Assembly: GCF_902833085.1 (NCBI RefSeq)
Contig: NZ_CADFEB010000003.1
Span: 372,001-436,000, forward strand
Reading direction: 5' to 3'
DNA length: 64,000 bases
Source: Burkholderia ubonensis
GTDB taxonomy: Bacteria; Pseudomonadota; Gammaproteobacteria; Burkholderiales; Burkholderiaceae
The notes under the pieces were generated by a model that had not been told where the DNA came from, did no database searches, and worked only from the letters and a program-made list of their open reading frames with translations. The first letter of the stretch is position 1. Every line of letters starts with the position of its first letter. The position numbers were made by a program, and so were the translations under genes. Of this stretch, positions 43,170 to 51,345 are shown in pieces.

Positions 43170-43391
43170 CTATTTCCGGTTCTTCAGGAACGTCCGGCCG
43201 GCCGGCGTGATTGAAATATTGGGCCGGCCATTCATCGGATAGTTGACGAAGCCCGCGCTGATGAGCTCCCGCGTGACGGACCAGCCCAGCGCGGGCGTCT
43301 CCCGTCCATAGCGGATCTCGGCCAGGCGCTCCAGCGCCCAGATGGCGGACGCCGAAATGGTTTGGGCGTTTGACGTATTGCTGTCGCTCAT
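43170..43391 (-). CDS. Small conserved-looking protein (73 aa)
   Basis: I do not recognise the family. The start at 43391 is fixed by a GGAG site. A winged-helix-like arrangement may be present: a helical ASAIWALERLAEIRYG segment, WSVTRELISAGFVNY, and a terminal ITPAGRTFLKNR, the last resembling the wing of small MarR-type domains. It lies 18 bases from the end of the VWA gene, convergent with it, and 38 bases downstream of the spermidine-synthase-like gene on the same strand. Confidence 0.65.
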   Translation of the reverse strand: MSDSNTSNAQTISASAIWALERLAEIRYGRETPALGWSVTRELISAGFVNYPMNGRPNISITPAGRTFLKNRK

Positions 43392-43429
43392 CGTTTCTCC
43401 AGAAAGTAGGGCCATCGGGTGTTGCGGGA

Positions 43430-44242
43430 TCAGGGGGCAAGGCACGCGCCCAGGCGCGCCCAGTCGTAACTGGCGCCGAGCTCGAGGCGCACGGCCGCCT
43501 CGACCAGATCGACGCTGTGCCGTCCGGCGTGCCGATCCGCGCGGGTCATCAGCGTCTCGAGCGACGGCAACCGGGCATCGCTGTTCCACGCGAAAACGAT
43601 GAGGTTTTCCGCGCTGTCTTCGGCCGGGGCCAGTGCGGCCGAGGGGCCGAACGTATCGCGCAGCGCAGTGAGCGCATCGCCGAGTCGCGGGTCTCCATGC
43701 AGCAGGTTGGCGACCAGCACGCCGCCGTCATTCAGACGTGCGCGGCAGGCCGCGTAGAAGGCCGCGCCGGCGAGTTCGGCGGGAAGGCCGTGCGCATTGA
43801 AGCCGTCCAGCAGCAGCGCGTCGAAGGTCTGCGTGGTCGCCGACATGTACTGCGCGGCGTCCGCACAGACGACCGACAGCCGCTCGTCGTCGGGCGGGAT
43901 GCAGAATCGGTCGCGCAGCGCGATCACGTCCGGATTGATCTCGATGACGGTGATGTGTGCGTCCGGCAGATGCCGGCGGCAATACTTCGTCAGCGAGCCG
44001 CCGCCGAGCCCGATCATGCCGATGTGCGCCGGAGCGGGCTGCAGCAGCAGGAAGCCCATCATCGTGCGCGTATAGCCGAGTGCGAGCGCATCGGGGGCGA
44101 CGCGCAGCATGGTGCTTTGCATGCCGCGGCCGTCGAAGCACAGCGAAACGAGGTGCTCGGATTCCACGATCACCGGCACATCCGCGGCGGCGTTTGCGTG
44201 AGCGGCGCGAATCCCCAGGTACGGCAGGTCGATGGGCGGCAT
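43430..44242 (-). CDS. Spermidine-synthase-like protein, copy 1
   Basis: The 270-residue protein has a Rossmann aminopropyl/methyltransferase fold: MIGLGGGSLTKYC (about residues 75-87), an acidic ligand in VIEINPDVIAL and the ADAAQYM and ALLLDGFN blocks. The N-terminal polyamine-synthase beta domain is short. The substrate is uncertain; many such stand-alone proteins are not spermidine synthases. The ATG at 44242 has AGGAGG ten bases before it; a GTG at 44251 is an alternative. It follows the HPr-like gene directly. A paralogue lies at 45580. Confidence 0.75.
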   Translation of the reverse strand: MPPIDLPYLGIRAAHANAAADVPVIVESEHLVSLCFDGRGMQSTMLRVAPDALALGYTRTMMGFLLLQPAPAHIGMIGLGGGSLTKYCRRHLPDAHITVIEINPDVIALRDRFCIPPDDERLSVVCADAAQYMSATTQTFDALLLDGFNAHGLPAELAGAAFYAACRARLNDGGVLVANLLHGDPRLGDALTALRDTFGPSAALAPAEDSAENLIVFAWNSDARLPSLETLMTRADRHAGRHSVDLVEAAVRLELGASYDWARLGACLAP

Positions 44243-44247
44243 GCAGG

Positions 44248-44511
44248 TCACGCCTCCTGCAGCAACGGCAAAAGCGCCTGAAGCGCCGCTTCTTCATCCG
44301 GGCCGGCGGCCAGCACTTGAGCGGACGTGCCGCCGCGCACCTGCAACGCCGCGATCGCCATGCCGTCCTTCGCATTGCCGCGGCGCCCGTTGGCGATCAG
44401 CAGGATGTCGCTTTCGAAGCGGCGCGCCATGTCGGCGAGCGCGTCTTGAGCGGCGTACGCGCGATTTCGATTCCAGCCGGAACCGACTTGTAAGTGCACA
44501 ACGGTGGCCAC
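44248..44511 (-). CDS. HPr-like protein lacking the phosphorylation sites
   Basis: The 87-residue protein (GTG start at 44511) aligns with phosphocarrier HPr through ARRFESDILLIANGRRGNAK and the final GPDEEAALQALLPLL helix. In real HPr the active histidine sits in a GLHARAS loop; here the equivalent stretch (about residues 9-30, GWNRNRAYAAQ) has no histidine. The regulatory Ser46 of AKS is an Asp (AKD). It therefore cannot act as a phosphocarrier and is probably a structural or sensory derivative. It is closely spaced with the genes on both sides. Confidence 0.7.
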   Translation of the reverse strand: MATVVHLQVGSGWNRNRAYAAQDALADMARRFESDILLIANGRRGNAKDGMAIAALQVRGGTSAQVLAAGPDEEAALQALLPLLQEA

Positions 44512-44525
44512 GGTATTTGTTTGCT

Positions 44526-44987
44526 CTAGGGTCGTTGAGGGCAGTGCGCCGTGTCGATCTGGCAGTGCGTCAGGAACGCCCGGCACTCGATCTCCCACGT
44601 CGGGCTTTGCAAATCGATGTCGATGCCGTCGAGTCGTTTCATGTCGTCGTTCAGGTGCACCGCGCGCAGCGATCGAGGCGGTACGCCCCGTTCGAAAAAG
44701 CGGTCGTCCGCATCCAGCAGCAGGCACGGATGGCGCCGGAACCGCGCACTGGAGACCGAGATCGGGTCCATCACATGCCGGGCCGACTCCCTCGGATAGA
44801 CGAACACGAGATGGATGCCTGCCGCCGCGAGCTGCTCTCCGGCGTCATGGAAGCGGTGAACCATCTGGAAGCCGCGTTCGCCGCCGCGCCCGACGCCCAC
44901 GGCGACGAGCCCCCGGCTTCCCGCGATTTCACGCAGCGTCACGGGACGCCGATCGGGCAACAGCAACGCACCATCCAGCTCGAACAT
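44526..44987 (-). CDS. Thioredoxin/peroxiredoxin-fold-like protein without the usual cysteines
   Basis: The start at 44987 follows a GAGGAT site and gives 153 residues. The first half resembles an AhpC/redoxin fold (LPDRRPVTLREIAGSRGLVAVGV and HDAGEQLAAAGIHLVFVYP). The position that normally holds the peroxidatic or CxxC cysteine reads GRGGERG. A peroxidase role is thus unlikely; the fold assignment is an inference. It is the first gene of a three-gene minus-strand unit with the HPr-like and spermidine-synthase-like genes. Confidence 0.55.
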   Translation of the reverse strand: MFELDGALLLPDRRPVTLREIAGSRGLVAVGVGRGGERGFQMVHRFHDAGEQLAAAGIHLVFVYPRESARHVMDPISVSSARFRRHPCLLLDADDRFFERGVPPRSLRAVHLNDDMKRLDGIDIDLQSPTWEIECRAFLTHCQIDTAHCPQRP

Positions 44988-45042
44988 GTCGACATCCTCA
45001 GCGAAATCGCCCGCAAGTCCGGTGAAAGGCGGCGAGCGACAG

Positions 45043-45083
45043 ATTATAATCGAGCGGTAAGAATATGTGAATTGTATTATAAT
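45043..45083. promoter_or_regulatory. Back-to-back -10 boxes in a divergent spacer
   Basis: A TATAAT on the minus strand (45043-45048) and a TATAAT on the plus strand (45078-45083) lie in the AT-rich spacer between the redoxin-like gene and yjdM. They would drive the two units divergently. No good -35 box is evident for either. Confidence 0.45.
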
Positions 45084-45180
45084 GTTTTGCGTACCGGCCC
45101 GATGGCCGCCTCGGGTGAGGCGGGTTGCTCGCCGGTACTTTTTCACCGATCGACCCGAAACCGTCCTGATGGAAGCCGCA

Positions 45181-45525
45181 ATGAACACCGTCCCCTCATG
45201 CCCGCAATGCGCAATGGAAAACACGTACCCGGACGGCGCGCTGTTCGTATGCCCGGACTGCGGTCACGAATGGTCGGCAAGCGCCGGCGCCGACGCGGGC
45301 GATGAACCCGCGGGCAACGTCGTCAAGGATGCGAACGGCAACGTGCTGTCGGATGGCGATTCGGTGGTGCTGATCAAGGACTTGCGCGTCAAGGGCTCGT
45401 CGATCACGCTGAAGATGGGCACCAAGGTGAAGAGCATCCGGATCGTCGGCGGCGATCACGAGATCGATTGCAAGACGGACGTCGGCGCCTTCATGCTCAA
45501 GGCCTGTTTCCTGAAGAAGGTCTGA
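45181..45525 (+). CDS. yjdM: YjdM/PhnA zinc-ribbon protein
   Basis: The 114-residue protein starts at the ATG at 45181 behind a GGAAG site. It matches E. coli YjdM (formerly PhnA) over its whole length: an N-terminal zinc ribbon with two CxxC pairs (CPQC and CPDC), then the KDANGNVLSDGDSVVLIKDLRVKG barrel and GTKVKSIR. The protein was named for alkylphosphonate utilisation, but its real role is unclear. It shares a divergent promoter region with the redoxin-like gene and precedes spermidine-synthase-like copy 2 by 54 bases. Confidence 0.92.
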   Translation: MNTVPSCPQCAMENTYPDGALFVCPDCGHEWSASAGADAGDEPAGNVVKDANGNVLSDGDSVVLIKDLRVKGSSITLKMGTKVKSIRIVGGDHEIDCKTDVGAFMLKACFLKKV

Positions 45526-45579
45526 CCGGCCGCTCGCGGTTGATTCGATCCACTGTTTGATTACGCGGGCAGACCGAGA

Positions 45580-46422
45580 ATGGCTGAGGCTCGAACATCC
45601 TACGATGCGTACGTCGAATTCCTGTCGACGCCGATGAGCGATGAGCGGCCCTTCGTGCTGGAGACGCAGCACGCGGTGTCGCTGCACTTCGACCACTTTG
45701 CCACCCAGAGCTTCATGTCGCTCAGGCATCCTGACAAGCTCACGCTCGACTATACGTGCGCGATGATGGGGTTTCTGCTGCTGCAGCCCGCTCCGAAGCA
45801 CATTTGCATGATCGGGCTCGGCGGGGGATCACTGGCGAAGTTCTGCTACCGGAATCTGCCCGAGGTCGCGATCGACGCGGTCGAGATCAGCCCCGAGGTG
45901 ATCGCGCTGCGCGACGTGTTCAGGATTCCGGAGGATGACGCGCGGTTCAGGGTGGTGTGCGCCGATGGCGCGGACTACGTGATGCTGGAGGACGTCCGGA
46001 CGGATGTGATCCTGCTGGACGCTTTCGTCACGGAAGGGATCGCGAGCCGCTGCGCGGACATCGCATTCTTCGACGCATGCCGCGAGCGCTTGACCGAGGC
46101 GGGCGTGCTCGCGATCAACTTCACGGACGATGATCCGGCGCTGCCGCTGCACTTCGAGCGTCTGAAGGCCGTGTTCGGTGCGTCCTGTTCGATCGTGCGG
46201 TGCGGCGACGACAGCAACTTCGTCGCGTTCGCCTGGAAGGGCGGCCGCCGCTTGCCGTCCAGGCGGGTCTTGCTCGAGCGCGCCGGCTTGTTTGCCTTTG
46301 CCGGCGAACTCGAGCTGGCCGCCACTGCCGGGCGCCTGAAACAAGGCGAGCGCCTCGATCCGGAACGGCTGACCTGGCACGCGCAAGGGGCTGCGCACGG
46401 GCACTGGACGATCGGCGCCTGA
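45580..46422 (+). CDS. Spermidine-synthase-like protein, copy 2
   Basis: The 280-residue paralogue of the gene at 43430 keeps the same order of blocks: a MMGFLLLQPAP lead-in, MIGLGGGSLAKFC, VEISPEVIALRDVF, ADGADYVM and ILLDAF. Two paralogues on opposite strands within 3 kb, flanking an HPr-like and a YjdM gene, suggest an old inverted duplication. Activity and substrate are unknown. Confidence 0.75.
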   Translation: MAEARTSYDAYVEFLSTPMSDERPFVLETQHAVSLHFDHFATQSFMSLRHPDKLTLDYTCAMMGFLLLQPAPKHICMIGLGGGSLAKFCYRNLPEVAIDAVEISPEVIALRDVFRIPEDDARFRVVCADGADYVMLEDVRTDVILLDAFVTEGIASRCADIAFFDACRERLTEAGVLAINFTDDDPALPLHFERLKAVFGASCSIVRCGDDSNFVAFAWKGGRRLPSRRVLLERAGLFAFAGELELAATAGRLKQGERLDPERLTWHAQGAAHGHWTIGA

Positions 46423-46447
46423 TCGGCGCCCGCATGCATTCAGCGCG

Positions 46448-46633
46448 TTACTTCACCCGCTTGCCGAGCGGGCTCTTGGTCTTGTAGGTCACGCCGTGAT
46501 GCTCGAGATACTCGCGGATCAGTTGCCGTACGACTTGCGATGGCGTCAGATCTTGTGCCGAGCAGAGCATTTCGAATGCCTCTTTCTTGGCGGGATCGAT
46601 CAGGACGGTCAGGCGTGCGGTTTTCGTTTCCAT
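46448..46633 (-). CDS. Ribbon-helix-helix (CopG/Arc-type) protein
   Basis: The 61-residue protein fits the RHH fold: a beta strand TARLTVLIDP (about 5-14), a helix KKEAFEMLCSAQD and a second helix TPSQVVRQLIREYLEHHG. A basic tail (KTKSPLGKRVK) follows. It is likely a dimeric DNA-binding regulator. No toxin gene is adjacent, so it is not an obvious antitoxin. A TATAAT-like box lies about 35 bases upstream at 46666-46671. Confidence 0.75.
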   Translation of the reverse strand: METKTARLTVLIDPAKKEAFEMLCSAQDLTPSQVVRQLIREYLEHHGVTYKTKSPLGKRVK

Positions 46634-46739
46634 TGCGGGGACGGGTCGGCGAATATGCTAATCGAATTATAATGCATTTACCTTCGGCGGCGCGGCGGGG
46701 AACGATCGAAAAGGCCGCCGGGCGCAGGCGCCTGCGAGG

Positions 46740-47507
46740 TCAATGCCTGCGGTCGAGCCGGCAGACGTAGGCGAGGACATCATCGATCACGGGCACGATC
46801 GCGAGCGTGACGAGCGCCGCGGCCAGCGGGACGGTCGACACGTAGCCGACGTGCTTGAAGCCGATTGCGCCGGTCAGGCCGCCCACGAAGAACGACGTCA
46901 GCATCGTGCAGTGGATCCGCAGCTTCGCGCGGTTGGCAATGACCGCGTGCGCGTCCGGATCGACCGCCGAGCGATTCCAGTAAAAGAGCTTGCCCAACTC
47001 GATCCCGAGATCCGTCACGATGCCGGTCATGTGCGTCGTGCGGATCTCCGCGCCCGACAGCTTGGTGATCATCGCATTCTGCAGCCCCATGATGAAGCAC
47101 AGCAGGATCACGGTCACCGGCACGAAGAACGCTTCCCACAGCGCGAGGTGGCTGCCGAGCAGGCCGAACAGGAGCAGCAGCGCGGCCTCGACCAGCAGCG
47201 GCAGCACGTACTGGCTTTGCAGGCTTCGGCGCCGCCCCCAGTTGACGAGCACCGCCGAGCATCCTGCTCCGACGAGAAACGAGGCCAGCGAACCGATGCC
47301 GGCGAGCACGAGCCGGACATCCCCAAGCGCGGCCTGATCCGCGATCGCCGACACGATGCCGCTCATGTGGGACGTGTATTGCCTGACCGCAAGGAATCCG
47401 CCGGCATTGGTTGCGCCGGCGACGAACGCGAGCGACAGCCCGAGCTGGCGGTTCGCGGCCGCGCTGCGGTGTTTTCCCGTGAGGCTTCGAAAGTACTGCG
47501 CAGGCAT
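46740..47507 (-). CDS. DUF1275 (YoaK-type) membrane protein
   Basis: The ATG at 47507 with an AAAGAG site gives 255 residues with about six transmembrane helices. The family signature includes the Gly-rich first helix FVAGATNAGGFLAV, the SHMSG motif after it and the GLQNAMITKLSGAEIRTTHMTG block near residue 145. The transported substrate, if any, is unknown. It is transcribed divergently from hyfB. Confidence 0.88.
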   Translation of the reverse strand: MPAQYFRSLTGKHRSAAANRQLGLSLAFVAGATNAGGFLAVRQYTSHMSGIVSAIADQAALGDVRLVLAGIGSLASFLVGAGCSAVLVNWGRRRSLQSQYVLPLLVEAALLLLFGLLGSHLALWEAFFVPVTVILLCFIMGLQNAMITKLSGAEIRTTHMTGIVTDLGIELGKLFYWNRSAVDPDAHAVIANRAKLRIHCTMLTSFFVGGLTGAIGFKHVGYVSTVPLAAALVTLAIVPVIDDVLAYVCRLDRRH

Positions 47508-47603
47508 AGGCTCTTTACTCGATCGCTCGGAACCGCGGCAACGGCGTCGCGGATGGGACCTTCGGACGCCGGGGCGCCCGATTTCGTCAAACATGTGACT
47601 CGC

Positions 47604-47622
47604 ATGATAACGCGATTATCAT
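47604..47622. promoter_or_regulatory. Palindromic operator candidate between DUF1275 and hyfB
   Basis: Perfect 7-bp arms ATGATAA (47604-47610) and TTATCAT (47616-47622) surround a 5-base spacer. The site is in the divergent spacer, about 30 bases upstream of a CATAAT -10-like box at 47653-47658 that could serve hyfB. No regulator gene is adjacent. Confidence 0.45.
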
Positions 47623-47734
47623 ATCCTGTTATCTGGATGGGGCTTTCGATGTCATAATACGGACGGATCGCACCCGGCGCTTCGGGTTCGTTCCATGCTC
47701 CTCGTCCAATCCGAGCGTACTGGAGACATTCCGG

Positions 47735-49741
47735 ATGGCACCCGTGCCGGTCGTCCATTTCGTCCTGCTGGTCGCGGCCGCCTGGCTCGCGCTCGGCGCG
47801 CTCGGTCTCGGGGTGCTGCATCGCACGCGGTTCGTCGCGCACGGGCTGTTTCCGCTCGGCGCGCTGGGCGGGCTGCTGCTCGGTGCGGCCGGGCTTGCCG
47901 CCATCTTTGCCGAACCGTCCACCGCGATCCTGCCGCTCGGGCTGCCCGAGTTGCCGTTCCATCTGCGCGTCGACCGGCTCTCCGGCTATTTCCTGTTCGT
48001 GCTCGGCGTCGTCAGCGCGGGGATCGGCGCGTTCTCCGCCGGCTATTTCCGCAAGGGGGAAGGGGCCGCGCCGGGGCTCATCTGCTTCGAATACCACGTT
48101 TGCCTGGCGAGCATCGCGCTCGTGCTCGTCGCCGACGACGCCTACGTGTTCATGGTCGCGTGGGAAACGCTGACGCTGTCCGCGACCTTCCTCGTGATGA
48201 CCAACCACCGGATCGGCGAGATCCGCCGCGCGGGCTACCTGTATTTCCTGATCTCCCATGTCGGCGCGCTCGCGCTGCTGCTGTGCTTCGGCATTCTTCA
48301 GGCGCGCACCGGCGACTACACGTTCGCCAACATGCGTGCGCAGTCGCTCGATGCGCTCTGGGCGTCGCTCGCGTTCCTGTTCGCGCTGGTCGGATTCGGC
48401 GCGAAGGCGGGCGTGTTCCCGCTGCACGTCTGGCTTCCGGATGCCCATCCCGCCGCGCCGTCCCCCGTATCGGCGCTGCTCAGCGGCTTCGTGCTGAAAG
48501 TCGGCCTGTATGGCCTGCTGCGCACCGTGTTCGACCTGCTGCACGTGCAGTTCGCGTGGTGGGGCGTGCTGCTGCTCGTGCTCGGCGTCGGCACCGCGCT
48601 GCTCGGCGTCGTGTTCAGCACGATCCAGGTCGACATGAAGCGCCTGCTCGCGTATTCGTCGATCGACAACATCGGCCTGATGATCGTCGCGCTCGGCGTC
48701 GCGGTGCTGTTTCGCGCGTACGGCATGACGAACTTGTCCGCGCTCGCGCTGACGGCGCTGCTCTACCAGATCGTCGCGCATGCGGCATTCAAGAGCTTGC
48801 TGTTCCTCGGCACGGGGGCCGTGCTGCACGCCACCGGGGAGCGCAATCTCGGCAAGCTCGGCGGCCTGATCCGCTTCATGCCGTGGACCGCGTGGGCCGT
48901 GCTCGCCGGCGTCGTCGCCAGCGCCGGCTTGCCGCCGCTGAGCGGGTTCGTCGCGGAATGGCTGCTGCTGCAGAGCTTCCTGTTCACCCCGGGCCTGCCG
49001 AATTCGGTGCTCGCGATGACGGTGCCGATCACGGCTGCGCTGATCGCGATGACGGCTGCGCTGGCCGGTTACGCGATGGTCAAGTTCTTCGGCATCGTCT
49101 TCCTCGGGCAGCCGAGGGAAGCCAGGCTGAGCCGCGCACGCGACGCGAATGGCTGGGAGCGGCTCGCGTTCTGCTGGTTCGCGGCGGCCGGCGTGCTGCT
49201 CGGCCTGATGCCCGCGCAGTTCGTCAAGATTCTGGACCGGGTCACGCGCACGCTGGTCGGCGCCGGCATCGGCGCGGACAACCACGGCTGGCTTCTGTTC
49301 GTGCCCGTGTCGACCGCGCGGGCCAGCTACATGCCCGCCGTGTTCATGCTGTTTTTCGTCGCGTGCTGCGCGCTCGCGTGGGTGCTGGTGCGGCGCTTCT
49401 ACCACGGCCGGCTGCGCCGCGCCGCGCCATGGAGCTGCGGCTTCCCGTTCACGAATGCGCGCATGCAGGACACGGCGGAAGGGTTCGGGCAGCCGATCCG
49501 GGAGATCTTCGCGCCGTTCCTGCGCATCGAGCGGCACGTGCCGTCGCCGTTCGATGCGCAGCCGGCCTACCGGGTCTCGGTCACCGACCGCACCTGGCCT
49601 GCGCTCTACGAGCGCATCGCGACGCTGACGCAACGCATGGCCGAATGGGCGGGCCGGCTGCAGACGGGCAAGATTGCCGTGTACCTGACCTACAGCTTCG
49701 CCGTGCTGATCCTGCTCCTGCTGCTGGTGAGACGATGGTGA
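47735..49741 (+). CDS. hyfB: HyfB-like proton-pumping membrane subunit
   Basis: The 668-residue protein belongs to the NuoL/M-like family of antiporter-type subunits and has about 14-16 transmembrane helices. The conserved Glu in FMVAWETLTLSATFLVM (TM5), the Lys and His in GAKAGVFPLHVWLPDAHPAAPSPVSALLSG (TM7-8) and the DMKRLLAYSSIDNIG block are all present, so proton transfer is likely intact. It opens the hyf cluster and overlaps hyfC by seven bases. Confidence 0.9.
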   Translation: MAPVPVVHFVLLVAAAWLALGALGLGVLHRTRFVAHGLFPLGALGGLLLGAAGLAAIFAEPSTAILPLGLPELPFHLRVDRLSGYFLFVLGVVSAGIGAFSAGYFRKGEGAAPGLICFEYHVCLASIALVLVADDAYVFMVAWETLTLSATFLVMTNHRIGEIRRAGYLYFLISHVGALALLLCFGILQARTGDYTFANMRAQSLDALWASLAFLFALVGFGAKAGVFPLHVWLPDAHPAAPSPVSALLSGFVLKVGLYGLLRTVFDLLHVQFAWWGVLLLVLGVGTALLGVVFSTIQVDMKRLLAYSSIDNIGLMIVALGVAVLFRAYGMTNLSALALTALLYQIVAHAAFKSLLFLGTGAVLHATGERNLGKLGGLIRFMPWTAWAVLAGVVASAGLPPLSGFVAEWLLLQSFLFTPGLPNSVLAMTVPITAALIAMTAALAGYAMVKFFGIVFLGQPREARLSRARDANGWERLAFCWFAAAGVLLGLMPAQFVKILDRVTRTLVGAGIGADNHGWLLFVPVSTARASYMPAVFMLFFVACCALAWVLVRRFYHGRLRRAAPWSCGFPFTNARMQDTAEGFGQPIREIFAPFLRIERHVPSPFDAQPAYRVSVTDRTWPALYERIATLTQRMAEWAGRLQTGKIAVYLTYSFAVLILLLLLVRRW

Positions 49742-50685
49742 CCGTATCCGGCGTGTTGTCGCAAACTCTCGAGATCGTCGTGGCGCTCGCCGCCGCGCCG
49801 CTGCTCACGGGCTGGGTCAACCAGTGCCGCGCGTGGCTGCAGAACCGGCGTGCGCCCAGCATCTGGCAGCCGTACCGGATGCTCCACAAGCTGTTCAACA
49901 AGGAGTCGGTCGTCGCCAGCGACGCGAGCCCGGTGTTCCGTGGCACACCCTATGTCGTGTGGGCGGCGATGACGCTCGCCTGCGCGATCGTGCCGACGCT
50001 GTCGACCGAATTGCCGCTGTCGCCCGCCGCGGACGCGATCGCGCTCGTCGGCCTGTTTGCGCTCGCGCGCGTCGCGCTGTCGCTCGCCGCGATGGACGTC
50101 GGCACGGCGTTCGGCACGCTCGGCGCGCGCCGCGAAATGCTGATCGGCTTCCTGGCGGAGCCGGCCTTGCTGATGGTGCTGCTGTCGGCCTCGCTGATCA
50201 CGCAGTCGACGCTGCTCACGAGCATCGTCGCGACGCTCGGGCGGGGCGAGCTGACGATCTATCCGAGCCTCGCGTTCGCGGGCATCGCGTTCACGCTGGT
50301 GTCGCTCGCCGAGAACGCGCGGCTGCCCGTCGACAATCCGGCCACCCACCTCGAACTGACGATGATCCACGAGGCGCTGATCCTCGAATATTCGGGGCGG
50401 CACCTCGCGCTGATGGAGTGGGCGGCGAGCCTCAAGCTGTTCGCGTACTCGTGCATCGGCCTTGCCCTGTTCATGCCGTGGGGCATCGCCGCGGCGGGCA
50501 ATCCGCTCGCGCTGGTGTTCGCGGTGCCGGCGCTCTTCGTCAAGCTGATGGCGGGCGGCGCCGCGCTCGCCGTGGTCGAGACGGCCAACGCCAAGATGCG
50601 GATTTTCCGGGTGCCGGAGTTTCTTGCGACGGCGTTCCTGCTCGCGGTGATCGGCATGCTCGTCCATCTGCTGCTGGGGGCGTGA
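49735..50685 (+). CDS. hyfC: HyfC-like membrane subunit (NuoH family)
   Basis: The 316-residue NuoH-like protein connects the membrane arm to the peripheral arm. It starts at the ATG at 49735. Conserved blocks are the N-terminal WLQNRRAPSIWQPYRMLHKLF, ENARLPVDNPATHLELTMIHEA (about residues 195-216) and MEWAASLKLFAY. The acidic loop residues near the quinone-like site are kept. hyfE follows with no spacer at all. Confidence 0.9.
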   Translation: MVTVSGVLSQTLEIVVALAAAPLLTGWVNQCRAWLQNRRAPSIWQPYRMLHKLFNKESVVASDASPVFRGTPYVVWAAMTLACAIVPTLSTELPLSPAADAIALVGLFALARVALSLAAMDVGTAFGTLGARREMLIGFLAEPALLMVLLSASLITQSTLLTSIVATLGRGELTIYPSLAFAGIAFTLVSLAENARLPVDNPATHLELTMIHEALILEYSGRHLALMEWAASLKLFAYSCIGLALFMPWGIAAAGNPLALVFAVPALFVKLMAGGAALAVVETANAKMRIFRVPEFLATAFLLAVIGMLVHLLLGA

Positions 50686-51345
50686 ATGCACGGCTACGCG
50701 ACGCAACTGATCAATTTCCTCGCGGCGGTGCTGCTCCTGCTGTCGTTCGCGATGCTGAGCCAGCGGCGGATCCTGTCGCTGATTCACCTCTACACGCTGC
50801 AGGGCGTGGCGCTGGTGCTGGCCAACCTGATCCTCGGCATCGTGACGGGCGATGCGCACCTGTACGTGTCCGCCGGATTGACGGCCGTGCTGAAGGTGGG
50901 CGTGATTCCGTGGATCCTGTATCGGCTCGTGCGCAGGCTCAACGTCCAGGCCGACGTCGAGCCGCTCATCAACATTCCGACCACGCTGCTGATCGGCATC
51001 GTGCTGGTGATCGTCGCGTTCAACGTCGCGGCGCCGATCAGCCAGCTCGCGACCTCGGTCGCGCGCGGCACGCTCGGCATCGCGCTCGCGTGCGTGCTGC
51101 TGTCGTTCATGGCGATGATCACGCGCGCGAAGGCGATTCCCCAGGTGATCGGCTTCCTGTCGATGGAGAACGGGCTGTTCTTCGCGGCGACGGCCGCCAC
51201 CAACGGCATGCCGATGATCGTCGAGCTAGGCATCGGGCTCGACGTGCTGGTCGGGATCCTGATCCTGGGCGTGTTCATGTTCCAGATCCGCGAGCAGTTC
51301 GACAGCCTGGACATCCATCACCTCGAGAAACTCAAAGATGAGTGA
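50686..51345 (+). CDS. hyfE: HyfE-like membrane subunit (NuoK-like)
   Basis: The 219-residue protein has about six to seven hydrophobic helices and fits HyfE. The N-terminal region LSQRRILSLIHLYTLQGVAL and the MENGLFFAATAATNGMPMIVELG block resemble the buried acidic helices of NuoK-like subunits. The start directly abuts the hyfC stop, and the end overlaps hyfF by eight bases. Confidence 0.87.
   Translation: MHGYATQLINFLAAVLLLLSFAMLSQRRILSLIHLYTLQGVALVLANLILGIVTGDAHLYVSAGLTAVLKVGVIPWILYRLVRRLNVQADVEPLINIPTTLLIGIVLVIVAFNVAAPISQLATSVARGTLGIALACVLLSFMAMITRAKAIPQVIGFLSMENGLFFAATAATNGMPMIVELGIGLDVLVGILILGVFMFQIREQFDSLDIHHLEKLKDE

Noticed and set aside
46448..46633. An antitoxin of a toxin-antitoxin pair
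   Set aside because: The RHH protein has no small toxin-like gene adjacent on its strand. The neighbouring genes are 317 bases or more away, or are on the other strand.
47363..49633. 756-codon minus-strand open frame opposite hyfB
   Set aside because: It covers the whole of hyfB in antisense and reads as low-complexity Arg/Glu/Asp repeats, a known artefact of GC-rich codon bias.
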